Shown here one piece after another: positions 22,875-33,289 of a DNA stretch of 64,000 nt. The stretch's first letter is position 1, and every line of letters starts with the position of its first letter. The notes under the pieces are model-generated. The model was not told the origin of the DNA, made no database searches, and worked only from the letters and a program-made list of their open reading frames with translations. Location of the stretch: the NCBI GenBank assembly GCA_963921935.1, contig OY998175.1, forward strand, positions 159,276,809-159,340,808, in the 5' to 3' direction. This DNA is from Galeruca laticollis. Taxonomy: Eukaryota; Arthropoda; Insecta; Coleoptera; Chrysomelidae. The position numbers and the translations under genes were made by a program.

Positions 22875-25800
22875 ATGGATTTGGCGAAGCACATCAAACC
22901 CTTGGCCGGTGAGGCAGACTGGCCGATCTGGAAGCGGAAGATTCGTGATCTGCTCGATTATCATGAAGGTGCATTAGACGTTATCGATAACAAGATTAAA
23001 AAACCAGAACCTCTAGCTGACGGCGCTAGTGCGGCTAAACAAAAAGAATTCAAAGAGAAGTATGATTTCTTTCGAAAGGCAAATAGCTACGCAAAGTCTA
23101 TGATTGCTAGCTCAGTTACAGATGCGGTGTATGAGAAAATCATCGATAAAGAAACCGCGCGTGATGCTTTCGAGGCCCTTAAAGAGCAGTTTGAAGCGAC
23201 ATCCAAGGATCAAGTTTTTCAAATTTGTGATTCATTTTTCGCTTTTAGTTGGATGTTAGGTGAGGACGTGTCTACACATTTAGCTAAGTTGAGAAGTCTT
23301 TGGAGTGATCTCAACAACGGTCTCACTGCTCGAAATGAAAACAAGTTACCAGACTTAATGCTTGTGTGTAAAACGCTCAATATTTTACCTGCTGCATTTG
23401 AGACATTTAGGTCCAGTTGGATGCTGCTCACCAAAGACACAGAGAAAACCTTTGACGAGCTGACTACACAGTTGTGTATGTTCGAAAGAAATTTCAAGAA
23501 AAGCACCAACAACGACAAATTTTCTCAAGAAGCTCTAGTGGCAAAAGGCGAGACGCAAAAACAAGACGCGAAAAAGAAGTCGAGAGCAGGTACAACCTGT
23601 AATTATTGTGGTAAGAAAAACCATTGGGTCAGTGAATGCAGAAAATGGATCGCAGATGGACGACCATCCAAAAATAAGTCCGTTAATGACTCTCAAAACC
23701 ATGCTAACCACAAAAATAACCAAAACAAATTTCAGAGCAATGCTGTTGAGGTTAAGGAAGGTCTTGTGTTGTCATTTTCAGAGATTTTCAATACTGAGAT
23801 CAACACTACAGACTGGTGGATCGACAACGGTGCTACAAGGCACGCAACGAATAATTTCGATTTCTTTGTAGATTTTGAAAAATTCAAGAATCCGTGTGGC
23901 ATAAAGGCTGCAGGAAAAGAGCTTTTGCAAGCAGTAGGGAAAGGCATCGTAAAAGTTGTATCAACAGTGAACGACGAGCGATACATCCTAACCTTGCACG
24001 ATGTTTGGTACGTTCCCGACATATCGAAGAATTTGTTTTCTGTTCTAGCAGCTCAAGACAGAAACCTAAACAGTATGTTTGAATCAACAGCTACGTGGTG
24101 CTCGCTCAAAGTGAATAACAAGATACTGCTAAGTGGAGTCCGAAATGTTCACGGAACACTATTCAAAGCAGCTATCAAACCGATTTTTCCCGCTGGTAAT
24201 GTAAGTTTCAATGTTGCTGTTACTGATAGTTCTCAATTACAGCTGTATCACGAGAGGTGGGGACATCAGGACAAGCAGCACGTGAAAAACTTGTTACAAA
24301 AAGAATTGGGTATTAACGTCAAGTTAGACAGAGAAATTTGTGAACCGTGCGTTTACGGTAAGGCCCATCGTTTAGCTTTCGGTACTAGAAGAAAAGCAAG
24401 CCAACCTGGAGAACTGATTGCTACAGATTTATGTGGTCCTTTTGATGTATCATTTAGCAAGAAGAGGTATATGGCCATATTCAAAGATATGTTCACTAAA
24501 TTTCGATATTGCTACATAATTGCAGAGAAGTCTGACGTCACAGCAGCTTTACAGTCAATGATTGCTCACGCAAAACAGCAAGGTCATTCGATTAAGGCGC
24601 TGCTGAGTGACAACGGCGGCGAGTTCGACAATGTGGAGGTCAAGGCTATTCTAGAGAAAAATGGAATTACGCACAGATTGACAGCTCCGTATACACCACA
24701 GCAAAATGGTTGCGTTGAACGAGAAAATCGCACAATCGTTGAAATGGCTAGAACATTCAAGTACTCCAATCCCGACGTGAAATTTCCTGAAGCTATTTGG
24801 GCAGAATTAGTCACTACAGCTACGTACGTATTGAACAGAACAGGCAAATCATCAGTAGACGGTGTGAGTCCTTACGAGCTGTGGATTGGAAGTAAGCCGA
24901 GAATTAAGCACTTACGCATCATTGCATCAACTTGCTACGTTCATATACCTAAAGAAAAGAGAAGAAAAATGGACGAGAAAGCAATCAAGGGTTATTTGAT
25001 AGGTTACGATAACGATGAAAGATACAGAATTTATGTCAAGGAAGAGCACAAAGTTATTGTCTCAAGAGACGTTCAATTTCGCGAATTAACGAGAGATTGC
25101 GATCATGAGGTTCAGTTACCACTCAAAGATTCTCATTTACAGAAAGATAACACCGAGGAAAATCCTGAGGTTCCAGTCGAACTAGAAGAGCCTTTGGAGT
25201 ACCCCGAGATACCAGTTCAACAAGATGAACCACTTGAGTACGAGTCGGAAAGCACGGAACCTGAATCGGCAACCGATGACGAGGAAGAGCCAGCGACGCC
25301 CTCGCCAGTACCTGCAAGAACTTTGAGAGATCGCTCGAAGTTGAGAAAGCCAAGTTACCTACAAGAATATGCACACATTGCTGAAAACACTGATTTTATT
25401 GACACGTATGTAACTCCTCAATCATTCCAAGAATCTGTTTCAGGTAGGGAAAGTTTACAGTGGAAACGAGCCATGGATGATGAGATGAAATCGCTCAATG
25501 AAAATCACACATGGAAGCTGTCAACTTTGCCACAAGGAGCAAAAGCGATCCCATGTAAATGGACCTACAGAGTTAAAACCAATCCAGATGGTTCGGTCAA
25601 TCGATACAAGGCAAGACTAGTTATAAAAGGTTTCAGTCAACGCTACGGCATTGACTATAGCCAGACCTTCAGCCCAGTAGCAAGAATTGCAACTATTCGG
25701 TCGATTTTAAGCATAGCTGCAAGTGAGCAGATGCATCTAGCACAGTTTGACGTATCTACAGCATTTTTATACGGCGAACTTGAAGAGGTTATTTACATGC

Positions 25801-26939
25801 AGCAACCAGAAGGCTACAAAAACGGTACTGATCAGGTATGTCAACTTCAAAAAAGTTTGTATGGTTTGAAACAGGCTCCAAGATGCTGGTTCAAACGTTT
25901 TGGCAAGTATCTTATCAGTCTCGGCTTCAAAGTTAGTGATGCAGATCCATGTTTGTTCATGCGAAAAGAAAATGACAAAAGTATTATCATGGCTCTGTAC
26001 GTAGATGATGGATTAGTTGCCGCAACAGATCCTCAAGATTTGAAGATTTTCTTACAAGATTTAAGCAAAGAATTCAAGATCATTTCACAGAAAGCTTCAT
26101 ACTTTTTAGGGCTAGAAATTGAACAAACAGATGATTACATTACAATTAATCAACAAGCTTTTGCTAAAAAGATTCTAGAACGTTTCAATTTTTCAGATTG
26201 CAAACCAGTTTCTACGCCAATGTTGAAAGCTTCTGAGATTTCTCAATCAGGGAAAGAAAATTCCAAAGCACATAATTTCCCTTACAGACAGGCGGTCGGA
26301 GCTCTCATGTATTTGATGCTAGGAACTCGACCTGACTTAGCATACAGCGTTGGATTTTTATCAAGATCACTGGAAAATCCATCTTTGGAAGATGCAGCTC
26401 GCGTTAAAAGAGTTTTCCGCTATGTAGCAGGCACATTGACGAAAGGAATAACCTATACTCGTAAGGTAAAAAGGGGTATTCTTGAGACTTTCAGTGACGC
26501 TGATTTTGGAGGATGCACGAAAACTGGTCGCTCTACTTCTGGTGTCGTAGTTAAGTATGCAGGAGGGGCTATTTCATGGATGAGTCAAAGACAACCTACG
26601 GTAGCCACTTCCACTACCGAAGCTGAAATTATTGCAGCAAGTGAAGCAGCTAAAGAAATTATTTGGCTCTCAAGATTGTTTAAAAATATTGTAACTTTAA
26701 AGCAAGTTCCAATAATTGAGGTCGACAATACAGCAGCAGTGCGTTTAAGCGAAAATCCAGAGTTTCATCGACGAACAAAACATATAGCCATCAAGCACTT
26801 CTTTATTCGAGAGAGGGTAACCGAAGGCGAATTAGCAGTTCAACAAATATCTTCTGAGAATCAACTGGCAGATATTATGACGAAGCCTTTGGGTGCAATA
26901 CGATTACAAATATTACGCGATAAATTGGGTTTAAAGTAA
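22875..26939 (+). CDS. Copia Gag-Pol polyprotein (1,354 aa, intact)
   Basis: One uninterrupted frame from ATG 22875. Residues about 10-230 are the UBN2-type Gag capsid. CNYCGKKNHWVSEC (about 242) is the CCHC zinc knuckle. WWIDNGATRHATNN (about 314) is the aspartic protease site, with Asn where Ser or Thr is usual. A pre-integrase zinc-binding block (HERWGHQDKQH...CEPC) precedes integrase with Asp in ATDLCGPF (about 516), Asp in LLSDNGGEFDN (about 579) and Glu in NGCVERENRTI (about 613). Reverse transcriptase runs from about 870 with FDVSTAFLYGELEE and ALYVDDGLVA (YVDD, about 1041). RNase H has FSDADFGG (about 1205) and STTEAEIIAASEA. Every module for a full replication cycle is present. Expression presumably initiates in the 5' LTR. 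Confidence 0.96.
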   Translation: MDLAKHIKPLAGEADWPIWKRKIRDLLDYHEGALDVIDNKIKKPEPLADGASAAKQKEFKEKYDFFRKANSYAKSMIASSVTDAVYEKIIDKETARDAFEALKEQFEATSKDQVFQICDSFFAFSWMLGEDVSTHLAKLRSLWSDLNNGLTARNENKLPDLMLVCKTLNILPAAFETFRSSWMLLTKDTEKTFDELTTQLCMFERNFKKSTNNDKFSQEALVAKGETQKQDAKKKSRAGTTCNYCGKKNHWVSECRKWIADGRPSKNKSVNDSQNHANHKNNQNKFQSNAVEVKEGLVLSFSEIFNTEINTTDWWIDNGATRHATNNFDFFVDFEKFKNPCGIKAAGKELLQAVGKGIVKVVSTVNDERYILTLHDVWYVPDISKNLFSVLAAQDRNLNSMFESTATWCSLKVNNKILLSGVRNVHGTLFKAAIKPIFPAGNVSFNVAVTDSSQLQLYHERWGHQDKQHVKNLLQKELGINVKLDREICEPCVYGKAHRLAFGTRRKASQPGELIATDLCGPFDVSFSKKRYMAIFKDMFTKFRYCYIIAEKSDVTAALQSMIAHAKQQGHSIKALLSDNGGEFDNVEVKAILEKNGITHRLTAPYTPQQNGCVERENRTIVEMARTFKYSNPDVKFPEAIWAELVTTATYVLNRTGKSSVDGVSPYELWIGSKPRIKHLRIIASTCYVHIPKEKRRKMDEKAIKGYLIGYDNDERYRIYVKEEHKVIVSRDVQFRELTRDCDHEVQLPLKDSHLQKDNTEENPEVPVELEEPLEYPEIPVQQDEPLEYESESTEPESATDDEEEPATPSPVPARTLRDRSKLRKPSYLQEYAHIAENTDFIDTYVTPQSFQESVSGRESLQWKRAMDDEMKSLNENHTWKLSTLPQGAKAIPCKWTYRVKTNPDGSVNRYKARLVIKGFSQRYGIDYSQTFSPVARIATIRSILSIAASEQMHLAQFDVSTAFLYGELEEVIYMQQPEGYKNGTDQVCQLQKSLYGLKQAPRCWFKRFGKYLISLGFKVSDADPCLFMRKENDKSIIMALYVDDGLVAATDPQDLKIFLQDLSKEFKIISQKASYFLGLEIEQTDDYITINQQAFAKKILERFNFSDCKPVSTPMLKASEISQSGKENSKAHNFPYRQAVGALMYLMLGTRPDLAYSVGFLSRSLENPSLEDAARVKRVFRYVAGTLTKGITYTRKVKRGILETFSDADFGGCTKTGRSTSGVVVKYAGGAISWMSQRQPTVATSTTEAEIIAASEAAKEIIWLSRLFKNIVTLKQVPIIEVDNTAAVRLSENPEFHRRTKHIAIKHFFIRERVTEGELAVQQISSENQLADIMTKPLGAIRLQILRDKLGLK

Positions 26940-27005
26940 CATAGTGGGTACTAAGATGTTTTGTTTGTTTATTTCATTATTATTACAACAATTAACAAGG
27001 GAAAG

Positions 27006-27201
27006 TGTTAAAGTAAAATTGTACTTTATATGTTAATTGTTCTAAAAGACAGTCGGTAGTCGTTACCTTGACTACAAATAAATGATTTGATTTCAATTTC
27101 AATTTTTCTAACTTGTCAGTCAAAAGCGAACAGTTATGTTAATTTACTGAATAAAAAGTTCACATCAAGATTAAACTGCATTCCTTGTATTTATTTTAAT
27201 T
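27006..27201 (+). repeat. copia 3' LTR
   Basis: 196 bp, preceded by the purine-rich AAGGGAAAG; indistinguishable by eye from the 5' LTR. Confidence 0.93.
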
Positions 27202-28100
27202 CCAAGTCCCTCAAGTGGTCTTCAAACGTTGATGAACGAATAACTAAGTCATCTAAATATACTAGAAGTGATATATGACTGAGACCAATTTTGAACCTAT
27301 CCATTAATCTCTGAAATGTTGACGGAGCATTTCTTAGACCGAATGGCATGCGCACGAAGCAGTAAACTCCAAAAGGTGTAATAAACCCGGCTTTCTTCTT
27401 ATCTTCCTCATGCATTCTTATTTGTCAGTAACCAAATTTGAGATCCAAAATGGTCATATAAGGTTTGCTCTTTGCTGTGTGTAGCAAATCGTCGATACGA
27501 GGAAGTGGGTATCGATCTGGTATCGTAATCGAATTTAATCGGCGATAATCGACGCAGACCCTAACATCGCCATCTTTATTTGGCACCATGACGACGGGGG
27601 AATGGTTTGCTTGGTGACATTAAGACGATAAGGCGCACTGGAAATTGGTCCACTAGTGCCTGTGTCTATTCGATGCTCCGCCCGCGTGGTAGGAGGGCCA
27701 TGTTCCTCACATAAATTTGGAAATTCCTGCAGTATTGCATTCAGCTGGTTTCGATTAGTCGGGCATAGCGTTGCGGCTTCGTTTGGTTGCAGGGAGACAT
27801 CGAAACTAAATAACTCAAGGATTTTTCGTTTGGTGCCTGTTTTCTTTTGTGGCGAGTAAGTGAGAGGTTAGGTTAGGTTAGGCTGTCATGAAAAATTTCA
27901 TCTATGTCTTCCGGTGCATACGCATTACTCGTGTGCTTGGTTTTTTAACATTTGGGAATCTGGTGTCTGGAGCTTCCCATAACTCATCCCGTAAGGGTGA
28001 CGTGAAAAACTCTAAGAATGGAGATGAAACATCATCATTCTCATCAACGTCCGTGATGTTAAGTTGTATTCTAGGATCGGGTACCTTAGCTGGTTCGCTT
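27202..28100 (-). pseudogene. gypsy copy 1 pol: RT N-terminal part
   Basis: Minus strand. RKKDGDV-like fragments near 27,580 precede YRRLNSITIPDRYPLPRIDD (about 27,545-27,490) and MTILDLKFGY, then TGA, then QIRMHEEDKKKAGFITPF and MPFGLRNAPSTFQRLMDRF, with the YLDD box in LVYLDDLV (about 27,255). The TGA replaces the nearly invariant Trp of GYWQI and is shared with copy 2. A deletion near 27,600 removes part of the block before the RT core, and the reading frame is broken there. Confidence 0.8.
27868..27882. repeat. Three TTAGG units within a small insertion in gypsy copy 1
   Basis: TTAGGTTAGGTTAGG lies inside about 50 bp that gypsy copy 2 lacks. TTAGG is the common insect telomere repeat; three units may be chance. 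Confidence 0.5.
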
Positions 28101-28107
28101 TCGATAT

Positions 28108-29453
28108 TTAGAGATTTCTTCGGCTTCTTCGATTCTGCTGATCGAACTCAAAACGCTCGAAAGGCCGGTCTGCGTAGTACCAGCACCGTTGTCCTAAGTC
28201 TAACACGATGCCAACTTTTTCTAAGAAATCTATACCTAATAAGGTTCTGTTGTCCACGGCGTTAGGCAGCACGACAAAGTTGATATTATGAGTTCTACCG
28301 CCTAACTCTATAGTAGTAAATGTTGTCAGTAACTCTGTTTGCTTTTGAAGTCCATCAGCGAGTGTGACTCGGGCTGTGGCTTTGGTGAATGCACAATTCT
28401 TGTCTTTTAAAAGTTTGTAGAGGGTGACGCCAGCTACGCTTGTTTTAGCCGCAGTATCTATATGTGCTTGGCCCTTAATACCACATATTCTTGCAGGAAC
28501 TGTTGGGACTTCAGGTGTAGATCTTAAAAGCGTATTTATCGAATAGAAGTGGACAGCTTGGGCATCGACAACTTTGCCGACATTAGTGCAATTGGGGCAA
28601 TTGCGGCGGAAGTATCCGGCTCTGCCACATCCGTAGCAGTGAAGGTGACCTTTGTCGGTTTTGGTAGCGGTTGATTGTGTAGGCTCCGTATGTGTCGCAG
28701 TCGTTTTAGGTTGGTCTTGCTTCTGCCGTTTACGACACTCTTGTATGCTGTGACCTTTAAAATTACAAAACGTGCATCTTAATTTGGTTTTCTTTACCGG
28801 TAGCGTATCGGTTGATTCATTGCGTCGTAAAGTAGACGTGTCCTTGAGTTCCATTTCTAGATGCTCAACTTATCTAGCTTTTGTCAGCAAGTCAGTAAAC
28901 GTAGTGATTTCTCCTCTTGGGATTTTCCCCCTAAGTCTAATGTGCATAAGACCGTAGATTAGATCAATCTGTGTTTCTTCGGAATGTCTTCCTTGTGGAA
29001 GTTTGGAAAGGAGTGCTCGTTTTTGACAAATAAATTCGTCAGTAGGTGTCGAGATTCCTTGAGGGGACTTGAAGATATCTAGGTAAATTTGGTATGCAGG
29101 AGTTGCCAGAGAGAAAGCGGCGCGGATTAATGCCACCAAGTAGCTGCAGTGTCAGTAAGTAGTAGTGGCAGGCCTTTAATTGCGTATTGGTCTGTGATTT
29201 GTTCCATATCCTTATAGACTGCTATGGTGTTTAGGAAATTATCGACTGTCTCATGACAACGTGTTCCGTCGAATCGGGCTGTGCATTTGCTCAAACTCCC
29301 TTTCTTCCGATTATCTAGTTCTGTCTTTATGCCGGCTACGGCTTGTAGAAGATGTTGGAATTGCTCCGGAGACATCGCCATGGTTGTTTGGCTTGCAGCA
29401 ATGCGTTTACTTCGACGCGGAATGTTTGGTGAAATCGGACTGGATAAAGTCAA
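28108..29453 (-). pseudogene. gypsy copy 1 gag and protease
   Basis: From 29,453: a basic leader (RRSKRIAASQT), then SKCTARFDGTRCHETVDNFL capsid, a frame change near 29,130, IRAAFSLATPAYQIYLD capsid continuation, one stop near 28,870, then two zinc knuckles (CTFCNFKGHSIQEC, CYGCGRAGYFRRNC) and the protease region (AHIDTAAKTSVAG, LGIDFLEKVGIVLDL). The protease motif reads DTA rather than DTG/DSG in both copies. Decayed, but closely parallel to 60,213-61,889. Confidence 0.82.
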
Positions 29454-29632
29454 CAGCGAATATTCCCGTCGTTATAAATGGGAAAAGCCGGACTGACGAA
29501 ATTCCAGTTCGAAAAACCAATCTGTCAAATGTGACAGTTTCGATTCTACAAGACAAAAAAATGTCGAAGTATTCACGAAACTCTCACTTGCATCCAGGAA
29601 TCCTTAATTCGGGCTCCACGTCAGGGCGCCAG

Positions 29633-29911
29633 TGAAGTAATAATTTTATTCAACAACAAACAAAATATTACAAAGTGAAAGTAAAATGAACTGTTCGGAG
29701 GATATAATAATACGTAATCCGTGTTCGCTTTTACCCTTGACCATGCTACTATGTATAGAATGAGGTTACATCACTATCTGTGTGGCGTAAGGCGGTTCGA
29801 GTGGCGCCATCTTACCATTTATAGCGGAGTCTCAGACGTTGGGCGGGGCCTCTACATGAAGTTGGTACTGTAGATAGAGTTGCATAGCCTAGTAGGGATC
29901 GTTCTGCTACA
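29633..29911 (-). repeat. gypsy copy 1 5' LTR
   Basis: Matches the LTRs at 58794-59066 and 62208-62492 with scattered differences. On the minus strand it starts TGTAGCAGAACGATCCC and ends just before the TGGCGCC primer-binding site at about 29,631-29,613. Confidence 0.88.
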
Positions 29912-30021
29912 GTGCCATTTTATATACCCCTGTAGACAGAAACAGAATAGTTATTTATGCAACAAGTGCATAAAGTAGTGCTTTTTTTCACGAATGGAAA
30001 AATTGTCATGATGACATAATG

Positions 30022-30080
30022 GTGCATAAAATTGACACATGAGTGCATAAAATTGACACATGAGTGCATAAAATACTTTG
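30022..30080. repeat. 22-bp tandem repeat
   Basis: GTGCATAAAATTGACACATGA repeated about 2.4 times, in the presumed intron of the split IS630 gene. Confidence 0.85.
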
Positions 30081-30221
30081 TCTCACCTTAATGTCACTTT
30101 TTTAATTCGTTTAACAAATAAATATTTTATGTGCGAAAAACGATTTAAAAAATTTACTATCGAGTGTAAATTTGTTAAATAATTACTTTGGTTTAAAAAT
30201 TTGATTGCAATAATTTAAACT

Positions 30222-30352
30222 TACCTTTGTTAATGGAATTGTTAACTTGCCATTGTTTGCCTCTTCGGTCATGAAATTTAAAATGTTCATAATTATTTCA
30301 CGACACTGCTCACTCAACTTTTCATGAACAACTTTACTTTCTGGAGTCGCCA
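30222..30352 (-). pseudogene. IS630-type transposase, probable first exon
   Basis: ATG at 30352. It reads MATPESKVVHEKLSEQCREI then ILNFMTEEANNGKLTIPLTK and meets a perfect GTAAGT donor (30,221 downward). The text fits the N-terminus of insect IS630-type proteins, and the expected next residues (VIERVSAATKV) are found at 21,777 on the same strand. The intervening 8.4 kb is intron plus the gypsy/copia nest. Joining these is inference from frame, order and family layout. Confidence 0.6.
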
Positions 30353-31075
30353 TAACAAGTTAGTATTGCACAACCCCAGTAGTCACACTTTTCTCTGAAC
30401 TGTACTGTAGAAACGAAGCTTACGAATTCTGCCAGCGAAATGAGCTCTTGCAATCCGCATACGTCTTTGCTACGGCGCATCGGACGTTGCCAAACTTCCG
30501 ACTGCTAAAATTAATTTGCCAACCTGTATGTTATTCTTGATTCCGTCCGCTTGTTGTCAAATTACGTTTGGTTGAAGGGAATATGTGTTGGCAATATTTT
30601 AGTTTTTAATATTGACGGTACTAAACAATCGAAGTTAGATTTATTGTCAATATTTACTGCCGAAGCAAGGATGTGTACGGTTGCTCAATACATACCGGAA
30701 TAGTGTTTGGATGGTTGGGTTTGTTCCGGGTTCAGTACGTACCGAAATGATGGCGGGACGGTTAGGTTTAATCCGCGTTCACTACACACAGAAATATTAA
30801 TGCTATTTCAGCTTTCCTATCTACCTTTACTGGTGTGAGGACGAAGCTTGTCCATGTATCTAAAATGTCTCGGGATTATCACCGTTGGTCACTCTGCTGG
30901 TGTTATGACGTTAGTGTTGCTATCTAGGTACGGGACATCCAATTGCGCCTACTGTGATAACTTGCTTGGTCATACTTTGTAATTTGTCTTTTGCCATCCA
31001 TGGATGTGTTGTCGATTTTGGTAACAGAGGTTGTTGATGGATTTAGACGACAGCGTCGTTACACTTTCATGTACG
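30353..31075. other. No gene recognised
   Basis: Probably promoter and terminal sequence of the IS630-type element at its right side, then unassigned DNA. Confidence 0.35.
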
Positions 31076-31079
31076 GATG

Positions 31080-31610
31080 AAAGAGTAAAGTCTAGCATTC
31101 CGAAAAAGAAATTTACTTCAAGTTTCATTTTTGAATTTTCAATCAGCTGCTTGTCACCTTCGTAAGAAAATTGTTTTTTAATTTTTCGTTGTCTTAAAAT
31201 TTCTGCAGATATAAATTTTGCATCAATTTCTAATCAAGAAGCTAGTTCTTTGGCATCTACTAATAAAAGTCACTGAAACCTTTGTCATATCGATATTGTT
31301 TCAAAAAGTCATTGAGATTATTTAAGCTTTCGCAAGCCTGGGGGAATACTGAATGTTCTGATTGCAGAATCTTAGTAACAGCATCCACTTTACTTAGAAT
31401 CTTGTACCACAAGACCCCCATACACACAAACTCATAATTTCTAATTTTTTTTACCTAGAGATGTAGCTATTAGATGCTCTGTAGTATTGTCAAAATTATT
31501 TCCTAATAAAATTTCATAAAGAGCATCATAAATGTCCCCCAACTGAAATGTAAGTCTTGAAATAGACCACCGATTGATTAAAGCATAACAAAATAGCATT
31601 CATCTACATA
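31080..31610 (-). pseudogene. hAT (ZMYM1-like) transposase fragment
   Basis: Minus-strand frames give FQLGDIYDALYEILLGNNFD, then LWYKILSKVDAVTKILQSEH, then ACESLNNLNDFLKQYRYDKG, then ELAS-LEIDAKFISAEILRQR and NFFFGMLDFTLSSVHE. This is the central portion of the catalytic fold of ZMYM1-type hAT proteins. Several stops. It is a separate copy from that at 33,987-38,800. Confidence 0.6.
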
Positions 31611-31889
31611 ATGATACATAATGTAAAAACGCATCCTGGCTGCGATTGAGATAATATTGTAAAGAAATACTGAGCTCTGATAATAATTTTAAAAAAATGA
31701 ATACAAATTATGTATTTTACTAATGAAAATACTTTTTTAAAAATATTTATTAACAAAAATTTGTTACAATTTGAGATTAAGCCGTACAATTAATGTCGAA
31801 CTAAAATCTAGAACAATTTACACTTAACTATCCTTATATATATATAAATAAACGCTGACGTTGCATTCTTCATTGTTGTTGATCTTGAA

Positions 31890-32110
31890 TTTTCTAGGCC
31901 TGTAACTTACACGACAAGTAATTGGGTTGAATACACTGGGCAAAATGCCTAAACAAATTGCCACATTTCTGAATCTAGACAACCCACAAAAGTGTACTGG
32001 CCGCTGTGCCGATATTGTAACATTAGAAAGGCTTGGCTGCTCAAACTCTTCTTAAGTAGCAGAAGGATATGTAGAAAAGTCCATGCAAAATACGAATAAA
32101 TATAAGAAAT
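31890..32110 (+). pseudogene. Tyrosine recombinase C-terminal fragment
   Basis: TRQVIGLNTLGKMPKQIATF and LNLDNPQKCTGRC are followed by LERLGCSNSS, a stop, then VAEGYVEKSM. In intact insect YR proteins these surround the HxFRR motif and end with the nucleophilic Tyr, here the Y of EGYVEKS. The HCFRR segment is deleted after TGRC. It complements the N-terminal YR fragments at 6,576 and 13,873 in kind but is not continuous with them. Confidence 0.6.
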
Positions 32111-32279
32111 AAATTGGTTTCTTCAATTTCTGGATCTAATTCGTCATTAACCGAACGAATAACCTCCAATTATTCCTGCTACACAATATAAATATTGATT
32201 AATACAATTTAATACAAATATCTCCATTATTAACTTGTTTTATTCAGATTTAAATGAATTTTTATTTATACTCTCTGGT

Positions 32280-32420
32280 CGTAGAAAAAATATAGTCTGT
32301 TACTCGGTTAGAATTTAAAAAATTTGATACTCGTGATCCTTCACGTTCGCTAATGCTCGTGTTCGGAATTTTCCACTCGTGTCGATGTTATTCATTCTAA
32401 CCTTGTTACCGAATATACCT
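32280..32420. repeat. Inverted-repeat region downstream of the YR fragment
   Basis: GGTTAGAAT at about 32,307 and its complement near 32,394 bracket a stretch of CTCGTG-type repeats. It is similar in style to the hairpins at 2,452, 4,848 and 6,290 and may be the 3' end of the YR element. Confidence 0.4.
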
Positions 32421-32574
32421 TAGATTATATATCGCTTCAGCTTCATACCATCATATAACGCAAAAAATCACCTTGATATTTACCTTCAGTGTCTATATGA
32501 TAGCAGCCCCAAGCTTCCCATCGTGCACTATTGCTGGTTGTTTGATGACAGATGTAAGGGTGTAAAATAAGTAA

Positions 32575-32790
32575 CTTCGTGGAAAATTCCTGTAATGTTT
32601 CGATAAATTTCTGAATATTTTTGGGAAATTCGAGTAATTTCTTGAAAACTGAAAACTTTCTGGAAAATTCAGTGAATTTCCTAAACGTTTAGTAACATTC
32701 GTGGTCTTTCTGGAAAATTCGAACCATTTCTCAAAATTTGGCGACTTTCTGGATCTCTTTGGGATAGGAATTTCTCGAAATTTCACTAAC
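32575..32790. repeat. Degenerate GAAAATTC-type repeat
   Basis: Diverged short units sharing TTCTGGAAAATTC / AATTTC; the minus ORF through it (FSRK, NFPK repeats) is a by-product. Confidence 0.5.
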
Positions 32791-33289
32791 AAGCATTTTA
32801 ATGTATAAAAAAGAAAAAATATATAAATAATAATAATTTAATAAGTATGATTGTTCACATGAATAAAAAATGTGAAAGAAGATATCATCAATTACTTAAA
32901 TACAAATGAATGAATATATGACTAAAAATACCTATAAAATAAGAAATCCACATCATCAGTACAAAAATCAAGATTAGAAAGAGGTTAATATCAGAGAGTG
33001 AGTAGCCCCTAGATCCGAATGAAAATGAAAAACGATCTCCATTAGTAGACTTGTGAATTATGAATGCACTTTCTGTGAAGATTAATCCAACAAAAAACCT
33101 TATCGTTATTGAAGTGGTTGGTGGGGTATACTATAAGAGAAAGGACACGAGTATATCCTGCACAGCGTTGCCGATATATAAATGAATATATGATAAATTA
33201 TAAAAAAAATGAGCTTACTTCTTTTCAGAAAAATATATATTTTATATTTGTGACATTTCAAGTGTATTTTAACTATATATTTTGCACAT

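Larger units (their letters stand above)
22570..27201 (+). mobile_element. Ty1/copia element, complete
   Basis: Two 196-bp LTRs (22570-22765 and 27006-27201) that I could not distinguish by eye flank a single 4-kb ORF. The five bases CCAAG precede (22565-22569) and follow (27202-27206) the element, a target duplication. The insertion splits DLE|QVFRR of the gypsy copy 1 reverse transcriptase; the intact site is present in gypsy copy 2 at about 59,690-59,705. A primer-binding sequence GGTTATGGGCCCAG follows the 5' LTR. Indistinguishable LTRs and an open ORF mean very recent insertion. Confidence 0.95.
21835..29911 (-). mobile_element. Ty3/gypsy element, copy 1 (3'-truncated, contains a copia insertion)
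   Basis: On the minus strand it starts with a 5' LTR (29911-29633), followed by a TGGCGCCCTGACGTGGAGC primer-binding site, gag, protease and reverse transcriptase, and stops at 21,835 inside RNase H. It is 3'-truncated: no 3' LTR or integrase. Copia DNA (22,570-27,201) interrupts reverse transcriptase. Relative to the second copy at 58.8-62.5 kb it has a deletion of about 60 bp near 27,600, a deletion near 28,142, one near 29,130, and an insertion at about 27,855-27,905. Confidence 0.88.
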
